Source: Thalassia testudinum (Eukaryota; Streptophyta; Magnoliopsida; Alismatales; Hydrocharitaceae). Taken from it: a DNA stretch of 64,000 nucleotides. The notes below the pieces were generated by a model, which saw only the letters and a list, made by a program, of their open reading frames with translations, ran no database searches and was not told where the DNA came from. Position numbers and translations under genes: made by a program. The stretch covers positions 34,276,501-34,340,500 of the forward strand of contig JAZHRO010000026.1 in NCBI GenBank assembly GCA_037157565.1. The letters run 5' to 3'. Below are positions 49,842 to 59,293 of this stretch, piece after piece. How positions within the stretch are numbered: position 1 is the first letter of the stretch; every line of letters starts with the position of its first letter.

Positions 49842-50371
49842 GTTGGGGAGAAGGTTCTTCTTTTGGCTTGCACCTCTGATTCCTTTGATACCTCCCAACC
49901 GTGGTCGTTTGATGCTACTCCCCCAGCTCGACATTAGATGGACTAGTAGAAGCAAATTAAATCTCAGTTCAAGCCCCAAAGAGCGAGTTAATCCTTAAGG
50001 TCAATGTCTACTCTTATTTAATTAGGCTTGGATGATTGTGCTCTTAGAATGTGATGGGCCCTTTAGATGAGTTATGCCGTTAATGATCAATTTAAATGTG
50101 TGTGTGTGCACAACTAGGGTTTTCAAACAAGGTTATTTGATGATGTGTCTTTTAGGTTTTAACCTTGTTTAGTAGCTTTTAGGGTTTAATCTTTAGGTTC
50201 GTTCAATTAGGTTCAATAGAACACTCCAAGTTTTGAAAGCACCAGTGATGAATATTCCTTTAAAAATCAGAAAAAAAAATGTGGAGTATATGGATAGTTC
50301 CTAAAAATTGAACCCTAAGTGGTAAGCTACTTGATGAATCGTTTTTAATTTGAGTGGCGCGGCCTAAACAG
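49842..50371 (-). other. Leader of B1, inner part
   Basis: Homologous to about 47034-47560 of B2. It is broken on the right by the Sirevirus-like insertion; the sequence goes on at 55928. Confidence 0.65.
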
Positions 50372-51026
50372 TGAAATTCCCTACTTGGAGGGGGTGAGAT
50401 CAGTGTGACGTAAAAAATGCGTAATCGAAATATAAAGCAATCTCACAAATAGTCAATCACACAATGTACACAATTGTTTTTAGGTGGAAACCCAAACCGG
50501 GTGAAAAACCACCACCTAACCCTCTCGAGTTAGGATTTTCCGATCAACCTAGTTGATCAAATCCACTAACCGAATCACTTTAAAACGAGGGTGATTCAAC
50601 CTCAGTACAACTACGCTACAAGTACGAGGGTAGTGTTCCTCAACCCCTTCTCTCCACGAGAAGGATTTTGTCCCACGAAGGAGACGGAAATTCGCAAAGC
50701 GAATACCCAACCAAAAGACAAAGATAAAATAAACAACAAACCTATAGAGCCAACAAAGTAATAAACCTAAGCTTCTATAGGATTTAGGAAACTCCCCTTT
50801 GCAAGGAGTGCGTCGACGATGACGCGGGTGCGTGAGCCACGTAACGGCGCAATGTCGCTCTCGTGAACAACGGCGGGAGAGCGGGTGCGCGAAGGCTTGA
50901 TGCTCTCAAGATGTAGAACTTGAGCTTGGAGAGCAAGAGTTAGCTAGGACACAAGAGAGTGGAACTATGTTGCTTAAGTGTGTCTTGTGTTTCTCTTGGT
51001 GTGTCATGGTGTGTAAAGGCTCCCCT

Positions 51027-51036
51027 CTATTTATAG
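51027..51036 (-). promoter_or_regulatory. LTR TATA box (3' LTR copy)
   Basis: CTATAAATAG on the minus strand, an ideal plant TATA box. It lies about 110 bp downstream of the first AGACGTCT palindrome as read on the minus strand. Confidence 0.75.
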
Positions 51037-51147
51037 AGGCCTTAGGAAGGCTTTGGAAGGCTTAGAAAAGCTTCCATAGCCATTGGGTACAAAGCCCAAG
51101 TGAATCAGCCCAAATTCAGGAACAATCATTGTTCTGACAGGCTTATC

Positions 51148-51688
51148 AGACGTCTAATTCTAGCATCAGACGTCTGGAAGTTCACTTTAAGACGTCTGAT
51201 TCAAAGGTCAGACGTCTGATTTTGAGCGGGTCTCTCCCTGACTTGGATCAGATCTAAACAGGGTTTTTACGCAAGTCCATCAGACGACATACAGGACGTC
51301 TGGCACTATGTCTGGACGTCTGGAAACCTACTTTTACTGTGGGAATTGATTTCCAAACGTTGCAACGGCTAGAAAATCTCTGAGAAGAGATTTTTGGGTC
51401 AGCCGAGGCAAAACAGTCATTTATCAGACGTCTGGAAATGCCTAAGGACGTCTGATAAGGCTCTAACGGTCATATTCTTGAGTGTTTGCTAAGCCAGCCA
51501 ATGGTACACTAGTTGGACGTCTGGCAAAGTCATCAGACGTCTCCTAAGACGTCTGGTCTAAGGTCTAGACGTCTGATTTCATCAGACAGAACTAACTATG
51601 TCCAGCCTAACAGTTATCAGACGTCTGAAACAACAGTCAGACGTCTTAAAATACTTTATCAGACGTCTGATTTGGGAATTAGACGTCT
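51148..51688 (-). repeat. Array of AGACGTCT palindromes in U3 (3' LTR copy)
   Basis: About sixteen copies of GACGTCT, most as full AGACGTCT and often followed by GG or GA, spaced irregularly (about 12-80 bp) across 540 bp. GACGTC is the C-box type of ACGT core bound by plant bZIP factors. Confidence 0.85.
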
Positions 51689-52098
51689 GGAAACTCTGTT
51701 TGAACCCTATATTGGTTTTCTAAGTATTCTACAAAAAACCTAAGTATCCTAGGGTTGTGCCGGTGTTCCTAGGACTACTGTTAGGGTTCTTTGAGGCTCT
51801 TTAACATGAAATATCTAAGGAAATAAAGAGCAACAAAAGAAACAAAAAATACAACAAGTACAAAAGAAGGAAATCTATCCTATTCTTCATTTCCTTCCAT
51901 CTTCAATCTGTCGCTCCACGCGAACCTCCTCTGTATTCCGTCAAGCTCCTCCAATCCATCCTGGATGCGAGCTCGAACTCCGTCTAAACACGTCCACATT
52001 CGCAATTGACCTGAAATCTAGGATTCAAATTGCAAATGTTAAATAACACGTGTTTTGTTATCATCAAAACAAATGATCGTGGTGCTCTAGCACCAACA

Positions 52099-52422
52099 AT
52101 CTCCCCCTTTTTGATGATGACAAAAACGTAAATAATAATGCAAAAAATCCTCCCCCTTTTTGACATTATCAAAAAGGTTTGATTGATTTTAAATTTCCTA
52201 TAACTCCCCTTTAAAACATGCTCTTCTATGAATTTATTTTAACAATGGTAATATTCTCCCCTTTTTGTAACAACAAGATAGCTATTATTTTTCTCCCCCT
52301 TACTAAAGGAAAATTAGCTACCTTATATCTCCCCCTTAAAAATTGACAATTAGCTCATAAATTTTAACTCCCCCTATCTAAATGCTACTGATAAAAAGAT
52401 AGGGTAAAGGGTTTTACCTCAC
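52099..52422 (-). other. Polypurine tract cluster upstream of the 3' LTR
   Basis: On the minus strand the tract touching the LTR reads AAAAAGGGGGAGA (52100-52112). Six more G-rich purine tracts follow at about 52150, 52204, 52255, 52292, 52328 and 52367. The first is the likely plus-strand primer; repeated tracts are a known Sirevirus trait. Confidence 0.8.
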
Positions 52423-54147
52423 CTACCATGGCCAATAAAATGGCCCGAATGGTGGTGGTGGATGCCACATCGGATGGGGCTCCCATCCGTACCTTGGAGG
52501 CCCGGGCATTGGCGCCGGTCTCCAATCTGGTGGTCGACGTGCGGCGGGTCCGTTGCTTGTTCGCCGTCTCGTCGGTCTTCTTGTTCTCCTCCTTGGTCTA
52601 CTCCTTGGTTCTCCCAACTCGAGTTGACCAGCCTTTAGTTTGTAGGTCCAGTCCTTTGTGTTGTAGTTATCCCTGAACCCTACAAAACACGATTCTAATT
52701 CCTTTTTCGTTATGCAAGTGGGCTTGGATCCGGATTTGTTAGCGGGTCTCCTTGATGGAGATCCTTTCTCAATCTTAGGGCTATAAAACTTGTCTACTTT
52801 GTTGATTGATTTGTTAGAATTTTCCCTAAGACATGCAGTTTCTTTTTCTATAGTTTGCATCTTAGTCTTTAAATCATAGATTTCTAACTTTAGACTATCA
52901 TTTTCCTCAATCAACTTATTATTTTCATTGATGAGGTTATGATTTTCTAATAATAGGTTATCATTTTTAGGACAAGTTTCTAGATCCTTAAGTTTTATTT
53001 CTAACCTATCATTTTCATTTTTAAGAAAACTAAGGTTCTTTTTAATGCTTTTATTTTCTATCCTAAGTGATTTACTAATCTCAAAAAGTTCATTAAAAGC
53101 TTCTTGAAGATCGAGATTTACCTCCTTGTCTGAGTCGTTTTCGCTGTCGCTTCCTCTGGCCATGAAACCGAAGCAAGCGGTTTCTTCTTCTATGGTCTTT
53201 TCTTCTTCTTCCTCCGAGCTAGAATCGTCCCAAGTGGCTTGGAATGCCTTCTTCTTAGATTTCTTCTCCTTTTCCTTCTTCTTCTCCTTTTTGAGAAGAG
53301 GGCATTCTGGTCGCAGATGCCCTTTCCCGTTGCAGTGGTAGCAACGTCTCGGGCTTTCCTTCTTCTCCTTTTTCTCTTTCTTTAATTCCCTACAAAACTT
53401 GGAAAAATTTTTAAGTAAAATTCTAAAGTCTTCATCGTCGGAACTTACCTCGCTATCCGATGCAGCTCTGAAGGCGAGAGTCTTCTTTAGTTTAGACTCC
53501 GGTGTATCCTTCTTCTGCTTCAACTTAGTCTCGTAGGCCATCAGATTGCCTAGGAGATCTTCCATGTTGAGCTCCTCCATTTCGTTCGCCTCTTCGATGG
53601 CGGTGACTTTCTGTTCCCATTCCGGTCCAAGGGAACGAAGAAGCTTCCCTTGAAGCTCCCCCTTGATGAAAGTCTTCCCTAAAGCTTTCAAGTTATTTAC
53701 TATGAGAGTGAACCTAGTGTTCATCTCACTTAAAGTTTTGTTAATTTTCATAGAAAAAGCCTCAAATTCTTGTGAAAGTAAATTGAGTTTAGAAGTTTTT
53801 ACCTTAGAGGTACCTTCATGAGTTACCTCGAGTGTGTGCCAGATCTCGTATGCGGTGGCGCATTGCGAGATTTTGTTGAACTCCTCCGGGCTGAGCGCGC
53901 AATACAACGCGTTCATTGTTTTTGCGTTGAGCGAGAGTTCCCGAATCTGCTGCTGCGAGTATCCTGCGTCCGGTCGCTCTGGGATCTCGTATGAGGCTTC
54001 GCAACGTCCCCATAGAGCGAAGTCCGTGGCTTGAAGCCACATCCTCATCCTCAGCTTCCAGTAGCTGTAGTTGTTCCCGTCAAAGTAGGGTGGTCGGACG
54101 GTTGACTGCCCTTCGGAGATTCTGATTGCGGATGTGCTTCCCTCCAT
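52423..54147 (-). CDS. gag: Gag protein of the Sirevirus-like element (UBN2-type core, zinc knuckle, coiled coil)
   Basis: This uninterrupted 574-residue frame starts MEGSTSAIRISEG, 54 bp inside the 5' LTR. Residues 18-240 form the copia-type Gag core (PYFDGNNYSYWKLRMRMWLQ, LNLLSQEFEAFSMKINKTLSEM, LLRSLGPEWEQKVTAIEEA). A zinc knuckle CYHCNGKGHLRPEC lies at 269-282 between Lys-rich stretches. An acidic Ser/Glu segment (308-345) precedes a likely coiled coil (about 347-440, with repeated NEN/EEN/LE heptad-like words). The tail has an Arg-rich patch (515-530) and ends in a Pro/Trp-rich segment (PPPPFGPFYWPW). Gag normally builds the RNA-packaging particle. It is longer than most copia Gags, as in Sireviruses. 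No Pol frame follows. The clean frame fits recent mobility or selection for Gag function. Confidence 0.88.
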   Translation of the reverse strand: MEGSTSAIRISEGQSTVRPPYFDGNNYSYWKLRMRMWLQATDFALWGRCEASYEIPERPDAGYSQQQIRELSLNAKTMNALYCALSPEEFNKISQCATAYEIWHTLEVTHEGTSKVKTSKLNLLSQEFEAFSMKINKTLSEMNTRFTLIVNNLKALGKTFIKGELQGKLLRSLGPEWEQKVTAIEEANEMEELNMEDLLGNLMAYETKLKQKKDTPESKLKKTLAFRAASDSEVSSDDEDFRILLKNFSKFCRELKKEKKEKKESPRRCYHCNGKGHLRPECPLLKKEKKKEKEKKSKKKAFQATWDDSSSEEEEEKTIEEETACFGFMARGSDSENDSDKEVNLDLQEAFNELFEISKSLRIENKSIKKNLSFLKNENDRLEIKLKDLETCPKNDNLLLENHNLINENNKLIEENDSLKLEIYDLKTKMQTIEKETACLRENSNKSINKVDKFYSPKIEKGSPSRRPANKSGSKPTCITKKELESCFVGFRDNYNTKDWTYKLKAGQLELGEPRSRPRRRTRRPTRRRTSNGPAARRPPDWRPAPMPGPPRYGWEPHPMWHPPPPFGPFYWPW

Positions 54148-54180
54148 TTGATCTCTTACCGAGTGTTACTCCGATCTCGC

Positions 54181-54200
54181 AAAACCTGCTCTGATACCAA
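54181..54200 (-). other. Primer binding site of the Sirevirus-like element (initiator-Met tRNA)
   Basis: The minus strand next to the 5' LTR reads TTGGTATCAGAGCAGGTTTT. TGGTATCAGAGCAGG is the long form of the tRNA-iMet complement. Confidence 0.92.
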
Positions 54201-54856
54201 TTGAAATTCCCTACTTGGAGGGGGTGAGATCAGTGTGACGTAAAAAATGCGTAATCGAAATATAAAGCAATCTCACAAATAGTCAATCACACAATGTACA
54301 CAATTGTTTTTAGGTGGAAACCCAAACCGGGTGAAAAACCACCACCTAACCCTCTCGAGTTAGGATTTTCCGATCAACCTAGTTGATCAAATCCACTAAC
54401 CGAATCACTTTAAAACGAGGGTGATTCAACCTCAGTACAACCACGCTACAAGTACGAGGGTAGCGTTCCTCAACCCCTTCTCTCCACGAGAAGGATTTTG
54501 TCCCACGAAGGAGACGGGAATTCGCAAAGCGAATACCCAACCAAAAGACAAAGATAAAATAAACAACAAACCTATAGAGCTAACAAAGTAATAAACCTAA
54601 GCTTCTATAGGATTTAGGAAACTCCCCTTTGCAAGGAGTGCGTCGACGATGACACGGGTGCGTGAGCCACGTAACGACGCAATGTCGCTCTCGTGAACAA
54701 CGGCGGGAGAGCGGGTGCGCGAAGGCTTGATGCTCTCAAGATGTAGAACTTGAGCTTGGAGAGCAAGAGTTAGCTAGGACACAAGAGAGTGGAACTATGT
54801 TGCTTAAGTGTGTCTTGTGTTTCTCTTGGTGTTTCATGGTGTGTAAAGGCTCCCCT

Positions 54857-54866
54857 CTATTTATAG
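54857..54866 (-). promoter_or_regulatory. LTR TATA box (5' LTR copy)
   Basis: CTATAAATAG on the minus strand, about 110 bp downstream of the palindrome array. This copy would drive the gag transcript. Confidence 0.78.
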
Positions 54867-54977
54867 AGGCCTTAGGAAGGCTTTGGAAGGCTTAGAAAAG
54901 CTTCCATAGCCGTTGGGTACAAAGCCCAAGTGAATCAGCCCGAAATCAGGAACAATCATTGTTCTGACAGGCTTATC

Positions 54978-55519
54978 AGACGTCTAATTCTAGCATCAGA
55001 CGTCTGGAAGTTCACTTTAAGACGTCTGATTCAAAGGTCAGACGTCTGATTTTGGGCGGGTCTCTCCCTGACTTGGATCAGATCTAAACAGGGTTTTTAC
55101 GCAAGTCCATCAGACGACATACAGGACGTCTGGCACTATGTCTGGACGTCTGGAAACCTACTTTTACTGTGGGAATTGGTTTCCAAACGTTGCAACGGCT
55201 AGAAAATCTCTGAGAAGAGATTTTGGGTCAGCTGAGGCAAAACGGTCATTTATCAGACATCTGGAAATGCCTAAGGGCGTCTGATAAGGCTCTAACGGTC
55301 ATATTCTTGAGTGTTTGCTAAGCCAGCCAACGGTCCACTAGTTGGACGTCTGGCAAAGTCATCAGACGTCTCCTAAGACGTCTGGTCTAAGGTCTGGACG
55401 TCTGATTTCATCAGACAGAACTAACTATGTCCAGCCTAACAGTTATCAGACGTCTGAAACAATAGTCAGACGTCTTAAAATACTTTATCAGACGTCTGAT
55501 TTGGGAATTAGACGTCTGG
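54978..55519 (-). repeat. Array of AGACGTCT palindromes in U3 (5' LTR copy)
   Basis: About fourteen intact GACGTCT cores in the same layout as the other LTR, plus two decayed sites. Confidence 0.85.
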
Positions 55520-55927
55520 AAACTCTGTTTGAACCCTATATTGGTTTTCTAAGTATTCTACAGAAAACCTAAGTATCCTAGGGTTGTGCCGGTGTTCCTA
55601 GGACTACTGTTAGGGTTCTTTGAGTCTCTTTAACATGAAATATCTAAGGAAATAAAGAGCAACAAAAGAAACAAAAAATACAACAAGTACAAAAGAAGGA
55701 AATCTATCCTATTCTTCATTTCCTTCCATCTTCAATCTGTCGCTCCACGCGAACCTCCTCTGTATTCCGTCAAGCTCCTCCAATCCGTCCTGGATGCGAG
55801 CTCGAACTCCGTCTAAACACGTCCACATTTGCAATTGACCTGAAATCTAGGACTCAAATTGCAAATGTTAAATAACACGTGTTTTGTTATCATCAAAACA
55901 AATGATCGTGGTGCTCTAGCACCAACA

Positions 55928-56271
55928 AACAGTTCAAGCAATTGGCATGTTGCACCACTTGATTAAGGCACACAAAATGAATAACTTAATCAAATTTCTA
56001 CTCACTTATTTGTGTGTTGAGTTAAGGTGTACCAGATCCACAGTTCAGATTTCGGTTAAGTGGTAGAATCAATGTGATTGTGCGCCTTAGGTCGAGAAAT
56101 TTGTGGGTGTTTAAGTTGTCACTTTTAGCTTAATCCAACAAGAAGAGAAGAGCAATTTTTTTTTGTATTTTTAATTTATGAGGATGGGTGAGGCGAATGT
56201 AGTGGCAATCAAACAACCAAGATCTAACCTAGGGTTTATGCAAGTACCTAAGTTGATTTGGGTTAGAGTTA
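55928..56271 (-). other. Leader of B1, middle part
   Basis: It continues the sequence broken at 50371 and matches 47570-47880 of B2. It is broken on the right by a Tekay solo LTR. Confidence 0.6.
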
Positions 56272-59074
56272 TGTTATGACCCCGGCATCAAACGTCGTTT
56301 AAGACGTCTGGGAGTTGGTCCAGACGTCTGGTCAGATGTCTGGAAGCCTTCCCAGACATCTGAAATTTAATCTTTTTGGCGTACAATTTCACGTCTGCGT
56401 GCATGCATGCGCAGATTGAACCGCCACCCTCCTTTCTTCTCTTTCTTCCCTCCCTGAAGGCGCAGCCTTCTTTCTCTCTCTCCCCACGGCACCTTCAAAT
56501 ACTCCCCCTCTCCCTCACCCTCACACCACTGCCTTCTTCTTCTTCTCCTTCTTCCTGTTAGCGTGAGAGTGAGAGGGCGAGGGCAGCAGCTACTGCCGTG
56601 GGTGCGCGGGGAGGAGGAGTTGCAGTGAGACGGAGAAGGGTTAGTGCGCGAGGGTGCGAGCTCGCCGAAGCAGCCAGGGTCGACTGGCGGGTGCGCAGCA
56701 GGAGCGTGGCACTGGGGAGGAGCTGCTGCAGCTCAGGCAGCAGGCGAGCGCGACGTGGCACGGCCGTGCGCAGCAGGTGGAGGGTGAGGAGGTCCTAATT
56801 CTGGGAAAATTTCCCAGAATCAGACGTCTGGACCTACGTCCAGACAACGCGGGAGATGTCTGGAGGAAGGTCCAGACTTCTGAAAGGTACGATATTTTCC
56901 TTCCCTTCTTCTTTCGCATGTACGGCCTTGCAGCCGTTCCGCCGAGGGATTCTGCCTCATTTCGTGTTGAGGACGGTCGCGTATGTGTGCAGGTCTCGTT
57001 CGGGAAGGTGCAAGGGCACGCCCTCCCACACAGATCGGATGTCTGGGCACGGCACCAGACGACGGAGAGGGTCTCCAGACGTCTGGAGCGACAGTTGGAC
57101 GTCTGGAAACTAAGTCCAAACAGTTCAGTGGGATTCTGGACATCTAAAGGACAGCGCAGGAACAAGGTATGACCTAAGCCATCGTTTAAGACGTCTGGAA
57201 GATGTTCCAGACGTCTGATTTTGGGCAGACTTGTCATTTTTTACCCGTTTAGGATCTGTTCGATGTCCATTTTCTGCGTTTCAAGTTTTGTTCTTCTCAG
57301 AATTAGTTCCTCTACCTGTTTACAGTATTTGTATCCTGTTCTGAGTAGATCCTTATAATTGATCCTTGTATTAGGATCCCGTTCCGTTGCAACTCTGGGG
57401 GTTGCGGAGGCGCGCGGGCTTGCCAATTACGCTCCCAGTACTCCCAGTTTTGCGGGTAGTGTGGCTCCCTTTAAATATCTACCAACATTTATGCACTCAT
57501 GAGATAATTAATAGATTCTAAGGTATGGCATGAACCCTAGGATTGGGAAACTAGATTGAATGATAGATCCTAGGGTATGGCATGAATCCTAGGACTGGAA
57601 AACTAGATTGAATGATAGATCCTAAGGTATGGCATGAATCCTAGAACTGGAAAACTAGATTGAATGATAGATCCTAGGGTGTGGCATGAATCCTAGGAAC
57701 AGAAAACACCGAAACGAATGTCGTGAATATATGAATTGCAGTCTTGGAAAAATATAAAGAAAAATGATAATTGCATGTAATTGGATAATAGTTGCTTGTT
57801 TATGAATGGATATTAACTGTTGAGAACATGGGTTATATGAGAATAAAGCCAAAACGATGAAACCTAAATTGGCTTAGTTAAAGAAATATGAGCATGAACC
57901 CTACGGGGAATTAGGAGTAGAACTCCTGAGAGGTGAATGGAATAGAATTGGGGAAGTGAGCTGGCCCTTGAGTACGAGTACCAAGGAGAGCGACTGTCCC
58001 CCTGTTTAGTGCAGAGCGGAGCTTGCCACCCCAGGGACCCGGGGTTAGGTCTGGCCACTTTGTACCGACTTTTGGCCCTCGCGTACATAATACCGGGGAG
58101 ATCTACTAGTGTAGGGAGAGCACTAGCCACCCCACAGGCCCCGGGGTTCTGCTAGCCTTCCTACACCGACTTGTTAGGCCCATTGGGCAAACCAGGATAA
58201 TCAGGCGAGGGTGCGCGGACTGTGGAGGGGCAAGACCCTTGTTTGGTTACTGTGGAGGGGCTAGACCCCTGTTACTGAGAGGGCTCTACCCTATACTGGT
58301 TCCGTGCTGTGCATCGGGATGCACCCGTTAACGGAAACGACTGACCGCGTACCAGTGTGGGCTAGCTACCCGTGTGTTTATCGCGCGTGCCGTAGTCACC
58401 GTTACGTCTGTTAGTGACCTTGGGGTGATTGACTGAGGGTAGGACCACCACGGGGGACTCTCCCAGCCAGGAGAGCACCACGTGCTACTTCTACTTTTCG
58501 AAAAAGACTGCAATCAAGATAGTTCCCACGAGGAACATTCGAGATCAAGAGAAAGATCCGAGAAATAAATCAAGAATGAGTAAAAAGAAAATAAAGAAAG
58601 AAATTAAAAATAACAGCTATTTGTCCACCTTACTATTTTCCTAGCTAGTTAGTTGCCACTCTACTCAGCGTTTCACTGACGTGTCACCTTTGTCACCCTT
58701 TCAGGACCAGGTGTTGAGCAGCCAGAGCCGGCGGCTGCAGAGGGAGCTGGGCCTAGTAGAGCCCAGTAGTCTTACTTGTGTAGTACCTACTGTACCGTTT
58801 CTTTTGTGAGTGAGTATTTTTCTGTTACCACTGTACTCTTTTATTGTAAGCATCATGTTTATGTACTTGTTTATTTCTCTACTGTTGTGGTGGTGTGTAC
58901 TGTAGTAGTTCTTTCTTTACTGCTATATTTTGTTACTACTAGTTATATACATGGTGAATGTGGTGTATTTCACTGCTCTTTTGGTTGCTTTCTCGTTGGA
59001 CAACTGGGTCTTGGGATTAGTCGAGTCGGTCCGATTCTCGTGTCTCGTAGGGATTTGGGAATGGGGTCGTAACA
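56272..59074 (+). mobile_element. Solo LTR of the Tekay-type gypsy family, copy 2
   Basis: It starts TGTTATGACC and ends GGTCGTAACA, flanked by AGTTA (56267-56271 and 59075-59079). Length is 2,803 bp. It shares palindromes (56297-56345, 56821, 57075-57105, 57189-57216), a four-unit 51-bp repeat array (57517-57706) and the 3' third with the other copies. Frames such as 56641-57237 run through palindromic sequence on both strands and are not genes. Confidence 0.92.
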
Positions 59075-59273
59075 AGTTATTAGTGTGGCGAAATGAAATT
59101 TAGGGTGGGAGTGGTGGGGATACACTTACAGAACCTTCATCTGCACTTTTCTCCGATCTAACCACCCTGGCCTCCCTCGGAAGAGTACCTACAATCACAA
59201 TAAGATCAAAGAAAAAGTGAGATAAAAGTTAAGTAAGGCGAAAAAATGTGAGAAAAACCAAAGAGCGTTGCCT
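59075..59273 (-). other. Leader of B1, outer part
   Basis: It joins the middle part after removal of the solo LTR and leads to the primer site. It matches 47880-48070 of B2. Confidence 0.6.
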
Positions 59274-59290
59274 CCCCAACAACGACGCCA
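59274..59290 (-). other. Primer binding site of B1 (Asp-tRNA)
   Basis: The minus strand reads TGGCGTCGTTGTTGGGG, two or three changes from the tRNA-Asp complement. Confidence 0.78.
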
Positions 59291-59293
59291 AAG

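Larger units (their letters stand above)
50372..52098 (-). repeat. 3' LTR of the Sirevirus-like element
   Basis: 1,727 bp, with about 16 GACGTCT cores at 51148-51688, a TATA box at 51027-51036 and TG/CA ends. Confidence 0.95.
50372..55927 (-). mobile_element. Gag-only, Sirevirus-like Ty1/copia retrotransposon
   Basis: This complete 5,556-bp element is flanked by AACAG (50367-50371 and 55928-55932). It has LTRs of 1,727 and 1,726 bp (TGAAATTCC to CACCAACA) with about 25 substitutions by hand count. The minus-strand order is 5' LTR (54202-55927), Met-tRNA primer site, one long gag frame, seven polypurine-like tracts, 3' LTR (50372-52098). The 2.1-kb interior has no protease, integrase, RT or RNase H, so mobility would need a partner's Pol. 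Gag type, repeated polypurine tracts and LTR palindromes point to the Sirevirus (SIRE/Maximus) lineage. Its layout matches the described class of non-autonomous terminal-repeat elements with a GAG domain. Confidence 0.92.
54202..55927 (-). repeat. 5' LTR of the Sirevirus-like element
   Basis: 1,726 bp. Compared with the 3' LTR it has lost two palindromes by single changes (near 55256 and 55276). TATA box at 54857-54866; palindromes at 54978-55519. Confidence 0.95.

Noticed and set aside
51148..51688. CRISPR-like array of short repeats
   Set aside because: The repeat is an 8-bp palindrome at irregular spacing inside an LTR, without uniform spacers or cas genes, in plant DNA.
52423..54147. The UBN2/zinc-knuckle frame as a host gene
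   Set aside because: It sits between two near-identical LTRs with primer site and polypurine tract, so it is the element's gag.
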